Under the pieces are notes generated by a model. That model searched no databases. It had not been told where the DNA came from and saw only the letters and a program-made list of their open reading frames with translations. DNA of 64,000 nt from Streptomyces smyrnaeus (GTDB lineage: Bacteria > Actinomycetota > Actinomycetes > Streptomycetales > Streptomycetaceae), in assembly GCF_017676345.1 (NCBI RefSeq), contig NZ_JAFFZM010000002.1, positions 496,001 to 560,000 on the forward strand, read 5' to 3'. Positions 1 to 8,977 of the stretch are shown here, piece after piece (positions within the stretch are counted from its first letter, which is position 1; every line of letters begins with the position of its first letter). The translations under genes were made by a program, and so were the position numbers.

Positions 1-521
1 TGGAGCAGGCGATCATCTCGGGTGTGGCACACGACACGTCCGAGGCCAAGGTCACGGTCGTGGGGGTGCCGGACAAGCCGGGCGAGGCCGCGGCGCTCTT
101 CCGTGCCGTCGCGGAGGCCGAGATCAACCTCGACATGGTGGTCCAGAACGTCTCCGCAGCTTCCACGGGCCTGACCGACATCTCCTTCACGCTCCCCAAG
201 GCCGAGGGCAAGAAGGCCATCGCCGCGCTGGAGAAGGTGCAGGGCACCGTCGGCTTCGACTCGCTGCGCTACGACGACCAGATCGCGAAGATCTCCCTCG
301 TCGGTGCGGGGATGAAGACCAATCCGGGTGTCACGGCGACCTTCTTCGAGGCGCTGTCCAACGCCGGGGTCAACATCGAGCTGATCTCCACCTCGGAGAT
401 CCGCATCTCGGTCGTCACCCGCGAGGAGGCCGTGGGCGACGCGGTCCGCGCCGTCCACTCGGCCTTCGGGCTGGACAGCGAGTCGGACGAGGCCGTGGTC
501 TACGGGGGCACCGGCCGTTAG
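1..521 (+). CDS. ask: Aspartate kinase, C-terminal part (cut by left edge)
   Basis: Only the C-terminal ~172 residues are present; the reading frame is open from position 3 and the kinase domain lies off the left edge. Aspartokinase phosphorylates aspartate, the first step to lysine, threonine and methionine. What is visible is the regulatory half with two ACT domains: one around [14 protein letters not shown] and [11 protein letters not shown], the second around [16 protein letters not shown] and [15 protein letters not shown]. These are the usual lysine/threonine feedback sites. A GTG at 24 could be read as a start, but the codons before it (EQAIISGV) match the family, so it is internal. 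The family is known to make a beta subunit from an internal start further upstream. The usual partner asd is not the next gene. Confidence 0.95.
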   Translation, partial: EQAIISGVAHDTSEAKVTVVGVPDKPGEAAALFRAVAEAEINLDMVVQNVSAASTGLTDISFTLPKAEGKKAIAALEKVQGTVGFDSLRYDDQIAKISLVGAGMKTNPGVTATFFEALSNAGVNIELISTSEIRISVVTREEAVGDAVRAVHSAFGLDSESDEAVVYGGTGR

Positions 522-663
522 GGCTCGCCCCACGGACCTGTGCCCTCGCCCGACGCCCCGCGGGCTGCGGGTCGGCCGTGGTTGATCGCGCGGTTTCCCG
601 CGACTCTTCGGATCGCGTCTGCGGGACCCACTGGCCACAGCGGTGCTCACTGACGGACAATGG

Positions 664-702
664 CGCTCCCCGCCCCTGCAACCGGCAGGCAGGCGGGGAG
701 CG
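664..702 (+). terminator. Hairpin downstream of ask
   Basis: An 11-bp perfect inverted repeat (664-674 with 692-702) encloses a second small stem (CCTGC/GCAGG) and is followed by GTCTTTGTG. It is the strongest structure in the 456-nt gap between ask and the sigma factor gene and is a likely terminator of the ask transcript. The rest of the gap (703-977) probably holds the sigma-gene promoter, but I see no confident -10/-35 pair. Confidence 0.6.
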
Positions 703-977
703 TCTTTGTGCCTCCAGAGCCTGACGCGCAGGGGGAGCGCGGTCGACGGCCTGGGCGGCGACACGGGGTTCTGGCGGCCCACGGCCGGGAGGTGCCCCGA
801 ATGGAGACTGAGAGATGTGTGTATGACGGCATGTGGTGTGTTTTCGCGCACAGTGCCTGTCGCGTACAACCCTGACGGGGGGAAACGTGTCAAACAGGCG
901 TGGCAGAGGTACTCGGAATCGCAACGGCCCCTGGTCGTCCCGGCCCCGGAGCTGGAAAGCTCCCGGTGGCCGGAGGC

Positions 978-1553
978 ATGCCTGTGATCGCGCCGTGGCC
1001 CGCCGCGCGCCCCTCGCGTCCGCTCACACAGCATGGGGACGCTGACGAGGCGATGGCACATGGCACCACAGTCGACCACCTGACCGAGACCTACCGCGCC
1101 CACTACAAGTCCCTGCTCGGGCTCGCGGCGCTCCTGCTCGACGACACCGCCTCGTGCGAGGACGTCGTCCAGGAGGCGTTCATCCGCGTCCACTCGGCAC
1201 GCAAGCGTGTGCGCGATCCCGAGAAGACCCTCGCCTACCTCAGGCAGACGGTCGTGAACCTCTCCCGCTCCGCACTGCGCCGCCGCATCCTCGGGCTGAA
1301 GTTGCTCTCCAAGCCGATGCCCGACATGGCGAGCGCCGAGGAGGGGGCCTACGAACAGCTCGAACGGGATCAGTTGATACAGGCGATGCGCGGCTTGCAG
1401 CGGCGCCAGCGCGAAGTGCTGGTGCTGCGGTACTTCGCCGATATGACCGAGGCTCAGGTGGCCGAGGTGCTCGGACTCTCCCTCGGCTCCGTGAAGGCGT
1501 ACGGGTCGCGCGGTATCGCAGCGCTGCGCACCGCCATGGAGACGACGTCATGA
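978..1553 (+). CDS. RNA polymerase sigma factor, SigE/ECF family
   Basis: A sigma-70 group IV type protein of ~191 residues. Region 2 is seen around LTETYRAHYKSLLGLAALLL and CEDVVQEAFIRVH. Region 4 is seen around GLQRRQREVLVLRYFADMTE followed by the helix-turn-helix VAEVLGLSLGSVKAYGSRG. Two starts are possible: ATG 978 (MPVIAPWPAARP) and ATG 1053 (MAHGTTVDHL). I chose 978 because related streptomycete proteins, as I recall them, begin with MPVIAP; both have poorly placed ribosome-binding sites. The stop overlaps the next gene in an ATGA, which suggests translational coupling and that the next product controls this factor. Target genes are unknown. Confidence 0.85.
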   Translation: MPVIAPWPAARPSRPLTQHGDADEAMAHGTTVDHLTETYRAHYKSLLGLAALLLDDTASCEDVVQEAFIRVHSARKRVRDPEKTLAYLRQTVVNLSRSALRRRILGLKLLSKPMPDMASAEEGAYEQLERDQLIQAMRGLQRRQREVLVLRYFADMTEAQVAEVLGLSLGSVKAYGSRGIAALRTAMETTS

Positions 1554-2827
1554 GTGAGGGACTGGGGCTCCCCGGCGGGGAGGAGCCGCGTCAGCGGCGG
1601 GTGCCGCGCGACGAGACGCCTGACGGGACACCTGACGGGACGGACGAGGCGACCGAGAGCGCCGAGCGGGCCGGGAGCGACGAGACCACCGAGAGCGCCG
1701 AGCCGGACGACCGCGCCGCGGACGGCCCCGAGGAGGGCGGCTCCGGCGGCGACGACTCCGCGCCGAAGGAGATGTCGCTGGACCTCTTCGACGAGTCCGC
1801 GCTCACCTCGGAGGAGGAGACGCTCCGGGAGCTCCTGCACAGCAGCGTCCGCGGCATCGAGCCGCCGGCCGACAGCCTCGACCGTACGCTCGATCATCTG
1901 CACCGGGCGGTGCCCGCGCGCCGCGCGCACCGTCGTCAGGCGATGGTCGGCGGAGTGGCGGCGACGCTGGTGGCCGTCGTCGGCGTGCCCGCGCTCTTCT
2001 ACGGCGGTGTCGTGCCCGGTGTCGGCGGCGACGACCACCCGGTGACGGCCGCCAGCACCCATGGGCAGACCCGCGGCCCCGACGCCGGTTCCGGTGGGAG
2101 CGGCGGCAAGGACGAGGACAAGCACGCCGGCGGCAAGGACAAGGACAAGGACAAGGGTGACAAGGGCGGCGGGAGCGCCCATCCGGCGCCCTCCGGGGGG
2201 CCCGGTGACAGCGCCGACCCCAATGAGAGCCTCAGCGCCAGCGCGCCCAGCTGCGGCAGCGATCAGCTCGGTGCCGGTTCGGCGCAGTCGGGGGTGCCCG
2301 ACAGCAGCGGCACGGTCTACGGCAGTTTCCGTGTCGCCAATGTCTCCGGCAACGCGTGCACGGTCGAGGGCGAGGGCATCGTGGGCGCCTCGGTGCAGGG
2401 CAGCGGTGGCGGACAGGTGGTGGTCGTCGACCACGCCCGCGGCGACCCGGCCCCGGGCCTCGGTGACCCGGCTGCCTCGCGGGACGAGGTGGTGCTGCGG
2501 CCCGGTCAGGCGTACGTGGTGAAGTTCGCCTTCGTGCCCAGCGGCTGCAGCTCGCCCACACCGCAGGGCGGCCGGTACGACGGCGAGACCTCCGGTCCCA
2601 GCGCCGGGGCCGGTGAGGGTTCGGCGGACGGCGGCGGCGACAGCGCCGGCGGCGGCACCGGGACGCCCGGCGAGAGCAACGGCGGCAGCGGCGACCCGGG
2701 CGGGGGCGACGCCGAGGTCGTGGTCTCGCACACTCCCGAGAGCGGCGCTCCCGTGGCGGGCACCCGGGTACCCGGCGCCTGCGGCAGCGGAACGATCTAC
2801 CGCACCGGCGTCATCCCCCAGGGCTGA
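1550..2827 (+). CDS. Membrane-anchored partner of the sigma factor (putative anti-sigma or surface protein)
   Basis: 425 residues starting inside the sigma stop codon (ATGA). The N-terminal ~130 residues are acidic and low-complexity (repeats of ETPDGTPDG and ESAE type) with a predicted helix region LRELLHSSVRGIEPP, the likely cytoplasmic part. One hydrophobic segment lies at about residues 132-155. The exported part is Gly/Ser/Lys-rich (KDEDKHAGGKDKDKDKGDK) and then a folded-looking domain with four cysteines (APSCGSD, GNACTVEG, PSGCSSP, GACGSGT) resembling DUF4232-like surface domains. Coupling to the sigma gene suggests an anti-sigma or sensor role. No ZAS or RskA motif is obvious, so function is inferred from context only. 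Confidence 0.75.
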   Translation: MSEGLGLPGGEEPRQRRVPRDETPDGTPDGTDEATESAERAGSDETTESAEPDDRAADGPEEGGSGGDDSAPKEMSLDLFDESALTSEEETLRELLHSSVRGIEPPADSLDRTLDHLHRAVPARRAHRRQAMVGGVAATLVAVVGVPALFYGGVVPGVGGDDHPVTAASTHGQTRGPDAGSGGSGGKDEDKHAGGKDKDKDKGDKGGGSAHPAPSGGPGDSADPNESLSASAPSCGSDQLGAGSAQSGVPDSSGTVYGSFRVANVSGNACTVEGEGIVGASVQGSGGGQVVVVDHARGDPAPGLGDPAASRDEVVLRPGQAYVVKFAFVPSGCSSPTPQGGRYDGETSGPSAGAGEGSADGGGDSAGGGTGTPGESNGGSGDPGGGDAEVVVSHTPESGAPVAGTRVPGACGSGTIYRTGVIPQG

Positions 2828-2918
2828 CCCCCTTGGCACCGGGCGCGAGGGGGTGCCCCGCGTCGGCTGAGGGGTGCCCGTTGGCGGCGGTGTCCCCGGC
2901 TGGTCGTACTGTGGGGGC

Positions 2919-3791
2919 GTGTACCGGTTTTTGGTGACCCCGCGATGGTGGGCGATCAACATCTTCGCCGTGTTGGCGATCCCGGTCTGCGTGCTGATGG
3001 GCAGCTGGCAGCTCAGCCGTTTCGACGACCGGGTCGACCGTCACCAGGAGCAGCAGGAGCAGTCGACTGCTCAGTCCCACGCCGAGGCGCGGCCGTTGCG
3101 GGAGCTGTTGCCGCTGACCCAGGAGACGGTGGGCCGCACGGCCGAGGTGACGGGCCGCTTCGACACGGCGCATCCGCTTCTCGTGCCCGACCGTACGGTC
3201 GAGGACGAGCGGGGCTTCTACGTGCTGTCCCTGCTGCGGACCGACGCCACCGACGGCGACAAGGCCGTCCCGGTCGTACGCGGCTGGCTGCCCGGCAAAG
3301 CGGATCCGGACCGGGTGCCGGCGCCGCCGAAGGGCGAGGTCACCGTTACGGGTGTGCTGCAGGCGTCGGAGTCGCACACCGACGCCGGTTCGGGGGCGAC
3401 CGGCGGGCTGCCGGACGGGCAACTCGGTTTCATCAGTGCCGCGGCGCTCGTCAACGTCGTCCCGTACGGCGTGGAGGACGCCTGGCTCACCGAGCAGCGC
3501 ACGCAGGCGCCGCTGAGGCCGGTGCCGCCGGTCGCGCCCGACAACACCGGCCTCGACATGAAGGCCTTCCAGAATCTGGGCTACACGGCGCAGTGGTTCG
3601 TGTTCGCCGGATTCGTGGTCTTCATGTGGTTCCGCTTCTTCCGCCGCGAGGCGGAGCTGGCCAAGGACGCCGCCCTGGGCCTTATTCCGGACGAGCAGTC
3701 GGAGAGCCGGCCGGACGGTCCGGAAGCGGGTGCCGGCCCTCCCGGTCCGTCTTCGGAAGATGCCGCAACGCGAAGTCGATCTCCAGCCTGA
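2919..3791 (+). CDS. SURF1 family cytochrome oxidase assembly protein
   Basis: 290 residues with the SURF1 layout: a transmembrane helix near the N-terminus (WWAINIFAVLAIPVCVLMGSWQL, where GxWQxxR is a family motif, here GSWQLSRF), an extracytoplasmic domain, and a second helix near the C-terminus (AQWFVFAGFVVFMWFRFF). SURF1 proteins help assemble the heme aa3 cytochrome c oxidase. GTG 2919 is chosen because the hydrophobic helix starts shortly after and a G-rich ribosome-binding stretch precedes it. The last 110 nt overlap the 3' end of the convergent peptidase gene. Confidence 0.88.
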   Translation: MYRFLVTPRWWAINIFAVLAIPVCVLMGSWQLSRFDDRVDRHQEQQEQSTAQSHAEARPLRELLPLTQETVGRTAEVTGRFDTAHPLLVPDRTVEDERGFYVLSLLRTDATDGDKAVPVVRGWLPGKADPDRVPAPPKGEVTVTGVLQASESHTDAGSGATGGLPDGQLGFISAAALVNVVPYGVEDAWLTEQRTQAPLRPVPPVAPDNTGLDMKAFQNLGYTAQWFVFAGFVVFMWFRFFRREAELAKDAALGLIPDEQSESRPDGPEAGAGPPGPSSEDAATRSRSPA

Positions 3792-5556
3792 TCTGCTTGA
3801 TCCGCTCCTCGACGACGAGCGAGCCGTGCCCCGCGTCGTAGCGGTAGACCTCGTGCGGGTGGCCGCGCGCCTCCAGCCTGGCGACATAGTTCTCGACCTG
3901 CCGGATGGGGCACCGGGGGTCGTTGACACCCGCCGAGATGTAGACGGGCGCGCGCACCTTGTCGACGTACGTCAGCGGTGACGACGCCTCGAAGCGCTCG
4001 GGCACCTCCTCCGGGGTGCCGCCGAGCAGCGTGCGGTCCATGGACTTCAGCGCCTCCATCTCGTCGTGGTAGGCGGTGACGTAGTCGGCGACCGGCACGG
4101 CGGCCAGCCCGAGCGCCCACACCTCCGGCTGGGTGCCGACGCCGAGGAGGGTGAGGTAGCCGCCCCAGGAGCCGCCGGCCAGGACGAGCCGGTCCGGGTC
4201 GGCGAGGCCGGAGTCGACGGCCCAGGCGCGGACGGCGTCGATGTCCTCCAGCTCGATCAGTCCGACGCGGTGCTTGAGCGCGTCGGTCCAGGCGCGGCCG
4301 TATCCGGTGGAGCCGCGGTAGTTGACCCGTACGACGGCGAAGCCGTGGTCGACCCAGGCGGCGGGCTGACCGGCGAAGGAGTCGCTGTCGTGGTGGGTGG
4401 GGCCGCCGTGCACCTCGAAGACGGTGGGGAAGGGGCCCTCCCCGGCGGGCTTCTGCACCAGTGCGTGCACGGTTCCGCCGGGGCCCTCGACCCAGGCGTC
4501 CTCGACGGGCACCGAGCGCGGTGCCTTCATCCCGGGAGGGTCGAGCACGGTGGAGCCGGTGGTGGAACGTACCTGCGGCGGTTCGGCGGCGGACGACCAC
4601 AGGAACTCCACCGTGCCGTCGGGCCGCGCCGTGGCGCCCATGACGGAGCCGGCGGGCGCGTCGATGCGGGTGCGTTCGCCGCTCGCCAGGTCGTAGCGGA
4701 AGAGCTCGTCGCGGGCCTGGTGGCTGTGTGCGATCAGCAGTGCGGAGGCGTCCGGATACCACTCGGCGGCGACATCGCCCGGCAGGTCCAGGTCCAGCTC
4801 GGTGGTGGTGCCCGCGAGCGGGTCCCAGATCATCGGCTCCCACCGGCCGCGCCGCTGGTGGCCGATCAGCAGCCGCGGGTCGCCGTCGACGGGGGCGAAG
4901 CCGAGCACGGTCAGGCCGAGCTCCTTGGTGCCGCCCTCGCTGTCGTCCAACTCCGCGACGGTCGATCCGTCGGGCCGTACGACGCGCAGCGCCGAGTGCA
5001 TGGCGTCACCGTGTTCGGTGTGCTCGATCACCAGCAGCGTGCTGTCGTGGGAGAGATCGCCCACACCGGCCGACTCGCTGTGCCGGTAGATCTCGACGGG
5101 CGGTTTGGGCGCGCCGGAGCCGGGGCGCAGCACATGGATGGTGGAGCCGTCCTCGTCCGTGGAGCGGCCGACCACCACGGTGCCGTCCCTGCCGATCGCC
5201 AGTCCCGCAGGGTAGGCGGGGTCCAGGCCCTCGACGGCGCGGACGTCGGGGCCGCCCTCGAAGGGCTGGCGCATCCAGACGCCGAACTCGTCGCCGTCGG
5301 TGTCGGAGAACCACCAGATCCACTCGCCGTCCGGGGAGAGGGTGCCGTCCGTGGTGCCGTTCGGCCGGTCGGTGACCTGCCGCTGTTCGCCGGTCGTCCG
5401 GTCCCAGGCGTACAGCTCGAACGTGCCCGTCGCGTTCGATACGAACAGCGACCGGGCGGGTGCGTCCTCGGCCCACTCGGGCAGTGAGACGCGCGGCGCC
5501 CTGAACCGCTTCTCCCAGTCGGGCATGGCGTGGTCGGGCAGTGCGTTCTGATCCAT
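3682..5556 (-). CDS. S9 family prolyl oligopeptidase / acylaminoacyl peptidase
   Basis: 624 residues: an N-terminal beta-propeller-like half (repeated LSPDGEWIWW, FRYDLASGERT blades) and a C-terminal alpha/beta-hydrolase peptidase domain. The catalytic triad can be placed: Ser463 in GGSWGGYLT, Asp546 in GVNDPRCP and His577 in YDAGHGS. The oxyanion-region motif EVHGGPTHH is also present. The protein lacks a signal peptide, so it is probably cytoplasmic and trims short peptides. It is transcribed toward SURF1, with convergent 3' ends overlapping, and away from cobL. Confidence 0.93.
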   Translation of the reverse strand: MDQNALPDHAMPDWEKRFRAPRVSLPEWAEDAPARSLFVSNATGTFELYAWDRTTGEQRQVTDRPNGTTDGTLSPDGEWIWWFSDTDGDEFGVWMRQPFEGGPDVRAVEGLDPAYPAGLAIGRDGTVVVGRSTDEDGSTIHVLRPGSGAPKPPVEIYRHSESAGVGDLSHDSTLLVIEHTEHGDAMHSALRVVRPDGSTVAELDDSEGGTKELGLTVLGFAPVDGDPRLLIGHQRRGRWEPMIWDPLAGTTTELDLDLPGDVAAEWYPDASALLIAHSHQARDELFRYDLASGERTRIDAPAGSVMGATARPDGTVEFLWSSAAEPPQVRSTTGSTVLDPPGMKAPRSVPVEDAWVEGPGGTVHALVQKPAGEGPFPTVFEVHGGPTHHDSDSFAGQPAAWVDHGFAVVRVNYRGSTGYGRAWTDALKHRVGLIELEDIDAVRAWAVDSGLADPDRLVLAGGSWGGYLTLLGVGTQPEVWALGLAAVPVADYVTAYHDEMEALKSMDRTLLGGTPEEVPERFEASSPLTYVDKVRAPVYISAGVNDPRCPIRQVENYVARLEARGHPHEVYRYDAGHGSLVVEERIKQIRLEIDFALRHLPKTDREGRHPLPDRPAGSPTARPE

Positions 5557-5610
5557 GCGCCCATTGTGGACCGGGACCGGTGGTCGGGGCGCGGGGTCCC
5601 GAACAGTACA

Positions 5611-5640
5611 GTTCGAGCCGTCCGTGTTCGAGCCGCCCGT
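5611..5640. repeat. 15-bp tandem pair upstream of cobL
   Basis: Two adjacent 15-bp units (5611-5625 and 5626-5640) differ at one base and share GTTCGAGCCG. They sit in the ~100-bp divergent gap between the S9 peptidase and cobL, just before the cobL ribosome-binding site (GAGGT at 5645). They could be a regulator-binding direct repeat or only a small duplication. Confidence 0.5.
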
Positions 5641-5657
5641 GCTGTGAGGTGCCCGTG

Positions 5658-6932
5658 ATGTCCCCGTCCGCCGCCGGCCCGCCCCAGGCGGCGGCGCCGG
5701 TGACCGTCGTCGGCATCGGGGCCGACGGCTGGCCGGGCCTGACCGAGCCGGCGCGGGAGGCGCTGCGCGCGGCCGAGGTGATCATCGGCGGTGGCCGGCA
5801 GCTCGACCTGCTGCCGGGGCGGGAGTGCGCGGGGCAGCGGGTGGCGTGGCCCTCCCCGCTGCGGCCCGCCGTCCCCGGGCTGCTCGCGGCGCATGCGGGG
5901 CGTCGGATCGCGGTGCTGGCCAGCGGCGACCCGTACTTCTACGGGATCGGCCGCACCCTCACCGACGTGCTGCCGCACCTCCCGCTCCGGGTGCTGCCGC
6001 ACCCCTCGTCCGTCAGCCACGCCTGCGCGCGGCTCGGCTGGGCGCTGGAGGAGTGCGAGGTCGTCAGCGTCGTCGGCCGGCCGCTCGCCCGGATCGCCGC
6101 CGCGCTGCACCACGGGCGGCGGCTGCTGGTGCTCGGCGCGGGGGCCGGCACCCCCGGCCAGGTCGCGGCGCTGCTGCGGGAGCGCGGCTTCGGGCCGAGC
6201 CGGGTACGGGTGCTGGAGCAGCTCGGCGGCGCACACGAACGCAGCTACGAGGGGACGGCGGACGGCTGGCCGCACCCGCCGGGCGACCCCCTCAACATCG
6301 TCGCCGTCGAATGCGCGGCGGCGGCCGACGGGCTGCGGCTCGGCGCCGTGCCCGGCTTGCCGGACGCCGCCTACGAGCACGACGGACAACTCACCAAGCG
6401 CCATGTACGGGCCGCGACGCTCGCGGCGCTGGCGCCCGCGCCCGGCGAACTGCTGTGGGACGTGGGCGGCGGCGCGGGCTCGATCGCGGTGGAGTGGCTG
6501 CGCACGCACCCGGCCTGCCGGGCGCTCACGGTGGAGCGCGACCCGGAGCGGGCCGCGCGGATCGTCCGCAACGCGGACCGGCTGGGGGTTCCGGGGCTGC
6601 GGGTGGTGACCGGCACGGCGCCGGACGCGCTGGCCGGACTGCCCACGCCCGACGCCGTGTTCGTCGGCGGCGGGCTGACCGCGCCCGGTCTGCTGGACGC
6701 CTGCTGGGCGGCGCTGCCGGTGGGCGGCAGGCTGGTCGCCAACACCGTCACCCTGGAATCGGAGGCGCTGTTGGTGGAGTGGTACCGGCGGCACGGCGGC
6801 GAGTTGGTGCGGCTCTCGGTGGCGCACGGGGTGCCGGTGGGCGGCTTCACGGGCTGGCGGCAGGCCATGCCGGTGACGCAGTGGGCGGTGTGCAAGGGCA
6901 CCGACTCGGCAGAGGGAGGGGACGAGAGATGA
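5658..6932 (+). CDS. cobL: Precorrin-6Y C5,15-methyltransferase (decarboxylating), CbiE-CbiT fusion
   Basis: 424 residues with both halves of the bifunctional enzyme. The N-terminal CbiE-like tetrapyrrole methylase begins VTVVGIGADGWPGLT and contains LASGDPYFYGIGRTL. The C-terminal CbiT-like SAM methyltransferase follows KRHVRAATLAALAP and has the SAM loop LLWDVGGGAGSIAVEW. The enzyme methylates C5 and C15 of precorrin-6B and decarboxylates the C12 acetate. ATG 5658 is preceded by GAGGT at an 8-nt spacing. The stop overlaps cobM by ATGA, so the two are one operon. Whether it is B12-regulated is not evident; no riboswitch precedes it. Confidence 0.95.
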   Translation: MSPSAAGPPQAAAPVTVVGIGADGWPGLTEPAREALRAAEVIIGGGRQLDLLPGRECAGQRVAWPSPLRPAVPGLLAAHAGRRIAVLASGDPYFYGIGRTLTDVLPHLPLRVLPHPSSVSHACARLGWALEECEVVSVVGRPLARIAAALHHGRRLLVLGAGAGTPGQVAALLRERGFGPSRVRVLEQLGGAHERSYEGTADGWPHPPGDPLNIVAVECAAAADGLRLGAVPGLPDAAYEHDGQLTKRHVRAATLAALAPAPGELLWDVGGGAGSIAVEWLRTHPACRALTVERDPERAARIVRNADRLGVPGLRVVTGTAPDALAGLPTPDAVFVGGGLTAPGLLDACWAALPVGGRLVANTVTLESEALLVEWYRRHGGELVRLSVAHGVPVGGFTGWRQAMPVTQWAVCKGTDSAEGGDER

Positions 6933-7678
6933 CGGTGTACTTCATCGGTGCCGGTCCCGGCGCCGCCGATCTGATCACGGTGCGCGGCGCCCGGACGCTC
7001 GCCGCCTGCCAGGTGTGCCTGTACGCGGGCAGCCTGGTACCCCGCGAACTGCTCGCCGAGTGCCCGCCCGAAGCGCGGCTGGTCGACACGGCCCAGCTCG
7101 ATCTGGACGCCATCACGGAGGAGTTGGTGCGCGCGCACGGCGAAGGGCTGGACGTGGCGCGGCTGCACTCCGGCGACCCGTCCGTCTTCAGCGCCGTCGC
7201 CGAACAGATGCGGCGCCTAGACGCGGCGGGGGTGCCGTACGAGGTGGTACCGGGTGTGCCCGCGTTCGCTGCGGCGGCTGCCGCGCTGAAACGGGAGCTG
7301 ACGGTGCCCACCGTCGGCCAGACCGTCGTACTGACCCGGATCGCCCGCCAGGCCACCCCCATGCCGGAGGGCGAGGACCTGGCCACCCTGGGACGCAGCG
7401 GCGCGCTCCTCGTACTGCACCTGGCGGTGCGGTACGTGGACGAACTCGTCGCGGAGCTCGTTCCCTCCTACGGTGCCGACTGTCCGGCGGCGGTCGTGGC
7501 CTTCGCCAGCCGCCCGGACGAGACGGTGCTGCGGGGCACGCTGGAGGACATCGCCGAGCAGGTGAAGGCCGCGGGCATCAGCAAGACCGCGGTCATCCTG
7601 GTGGGCCGCACGCTGGGGGCTTCGCACTTCCGCGACAGCCACCTGTACTCGGCGGAGCGCGAGCGGCACGTTTGTTGA
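6929..7678 (+). CDS. cobM: Precorrin-4 C11-methyltransferase
   Basis: 249 residues, the usual length for CobM/CbiF. The tetrapyrrole-methylase start TVYFIGAGPGAADLITVRG, the motif CQVCLYAGSLVP, the catalytic-region RLHSGDPSVFSAVAEQM and VPGVPAFAAAAAALKRELT are all present. It transfers a methyl group from SAM to C11 of precorrin-4. It is translationally coupled to cobL by a 4-nt overlap. The transcript runs into a gap containing a GC-rich hairpin repeat. Confidence 0.95.
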   Translation: MTVYFIGAGPGAADLITVRGARTLAACQVCLYAGSLVPRELLAECPPEARLVDTAQLDLDAITEELVRAHGEGLDVARLHSGDPSVFSAVAEQMRRLDAAGVPYEVVPGVPAFAAAAAALKRELTVPTVGQTVVLTRIARQATPMPEGEDLATLGRSGALLVLHLAVRYVDELVAELVPSYGADCPAAVVAFASRPDETVLRGTLEDIAEQVKAAGISKTAVILVGRTLGASHFRDSHLYSAERERHVC

Positions 7679-7690
7679 TCCCTCGCTTGC

Positions 7691-7760
7691 GGGCCGCGCC
7701 CCGAAGGGGCGCGGGGAACGGCGCGACCGGCCACAACGGAGCCGCAGCCTGCGGACGGCA
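7691..7760. repeat. Streptomyces-type intergenic repeat with GC hairpin
   Basis: The sequence GCGCCCCGAAGGGGCGCGGG followed by GAACGGCGCGACCGGCCACA and GCCGCAGC matches, as I recall it, a repeat family scattered between genes in many Streptomyces genomes. The core folds as GCGCCCC-GAA-GGGGCGC (about 7696-7712). It lies between the convergent cobM and cbiD genes, so it may also act as a bidirectional terminator. Confidence 0.65.
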
Positions 7761-7793
7761 GACAGGGGCAGCCCCTGCTCAGAAGCGCAGCGC

Positions 7794-8960
7794 TCAGCGC
7801 ACCGTGCTGCGGCCCACAATGGTTCCGGCGCGGTCGATGCAGAGGACATCAACGGCGACGGGTGCCCCGCGCAGCACCGCGAGGGCTTCGTCGCGGGCGG
7901 TCTCGGCCACCAGGTCGCCGAGGGGGACATCGGCGGCGGCACACAACTGGAGTGCCGCCAGCCCCGTGTTGGCGCCCGCGACCCGCTCGGCGAGCTCTTC
8001 GTCGGCGCCTCCCGCGCGGGCGAGGGAGGCGAGGAAGCCCTTGTCGACCTGGGAGCGCTTGGAGTGCAGATCCATGTGCCCGGCCGCCAGCTTCGACAGT
8101 TTGGCGAAGCCGCCGCAGATGGTGAGCCGCTCCACGGGGTGGCGGCGTACGTACTTCAGGACGGCGCCGGCGAAGTCCCCCATGTCCAGCAGCGCGTCCT
8201 CCGGCAGCCCGTACTCGGCGACGACCGTGCGCTCCGAGGTCGAGCCCGTACACCCGGCCACATGGGTACGCCCTGCCGCACGTGCCACATCCACTCCGCG
8301 CCGGATCGAGTCGATCCAGGCGGAGCACGAGTAGGGGACGACGATGCCGGTCGTCCCCAGGATCGACAGCCCGCCGACGATGCCCAGCCGCGGGTTCCAG
8401 GTGGAGCGGGCGATCTCCTCCCCGTTGTCGACCGAGAGCGTGATCTCCATATCGCCGCTGCCGCCGTACTGCTCCGCGACGCGGGTGACGTGCTCGCGCA
8501 TCATCTGGCGCGGCACCGGATTGACGGCGGGCTCGCCCACCTCCAGGGGCAGTCCGGCGCGGGTGACGGTACCCACACCGGGCCCGGCCCGGAAGACGAC
8601 GCCCGCGCCCGGCGCGAGGGGGCGCACGGTGGCGCGCACGAGGGCGCCGTGGGTGACGTCGGGGTCGTCGCCCGCGTCCTTGACCACGGCGGCGGTGGCG
8701 TACCCGGGCTGCGCCTCCTCGTAGGCGAGGGCGAAGGCGGGGGTCTGTCCCTTGGGCAGGGTGATCGTCACCGGGTCGGGGAAGTCGCCGGTCAGCAGCG
8801 CGGTGTAGGCGGCGGTCGTCGCCGCCGTCGCACAGGCTCCGGTCGTCCAGCCGGGCCGCAGCCCGGTGTGCTTGAGTTGGGCGTCGCGCCCGCCTGCGGC
8901 CTCGTGCCCGCTTGCGGCCTCGCGCCCGCCCTTGGCCCCGCCCCCTGCCGCGTCACTCAT
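7794..8960 (-). CDS. cbiD: Cobalt-precorrin-5B C1-methyltransferase type protein
   Basis: 388 residues. The CbiD signature RPGWTTGACATAATTAAYTA lies near the N-terminus, with PVTITLPKGQTPAF, LGTTGIVVPYSCSAWIDSIR and GGFAKLSKLAAGHMDLHSKRS further on. CbiD methylates C1 and opens ring A deacylation in the cobalt-early pathway. Here it accompanies aerobic-type CobG and CobN, so it probably fills the step otherwise done by CobF. The first ~27 residues (AAGGGAKGGREAASGHEAAG) are low-complexity. ATG 8960 is only 17 bp from the divergent cobK start, so the true start may be slightly different, but no better in-frame ATG/GTG precedes the conserved domain. Confidence 0.92.
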   Translation of the reverse strand: MSDAAGGGAKGGREAASGHEAAGGRDAQLKHTGLRPGWTTGACATAATTAAYTALLTGDFPDPVTITLPKGQTPAFALAYEEAQPGYATAAVVKDAGDDPDVTHGALVRATVRPLAPGAGVVFRAGPGVGTVTRAGLPLEVGEPAVNPVPRQMMREHVTRVAEQYGGSGDMEITLSVDNGEEIARSTWNPRLGIVGGLSILGTTGIVVPYSCSAWIDSIRRGVDVARAAGRTHVAGCTGSTSERTVVAEYGLPEDALLDMGDFAGAVLKYVRRHPVERLTICGGFAKLSKLAAGHMDLHSKRSQVDKGFLASLARAGGADEELAERVAGANTGLAALQLCAAADVPLGDLVAETARDEALAVLRGAPVAVDVLCIDRAGTIVGRSTVR

Positions 8961-8977
8961 GGAAGGAACCGAACGCC

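Noticed and set aside
5557..5657. A second B12 riboswitch in front of cobL
   Set aside because: The B12-box and GCCACTG core are absent.
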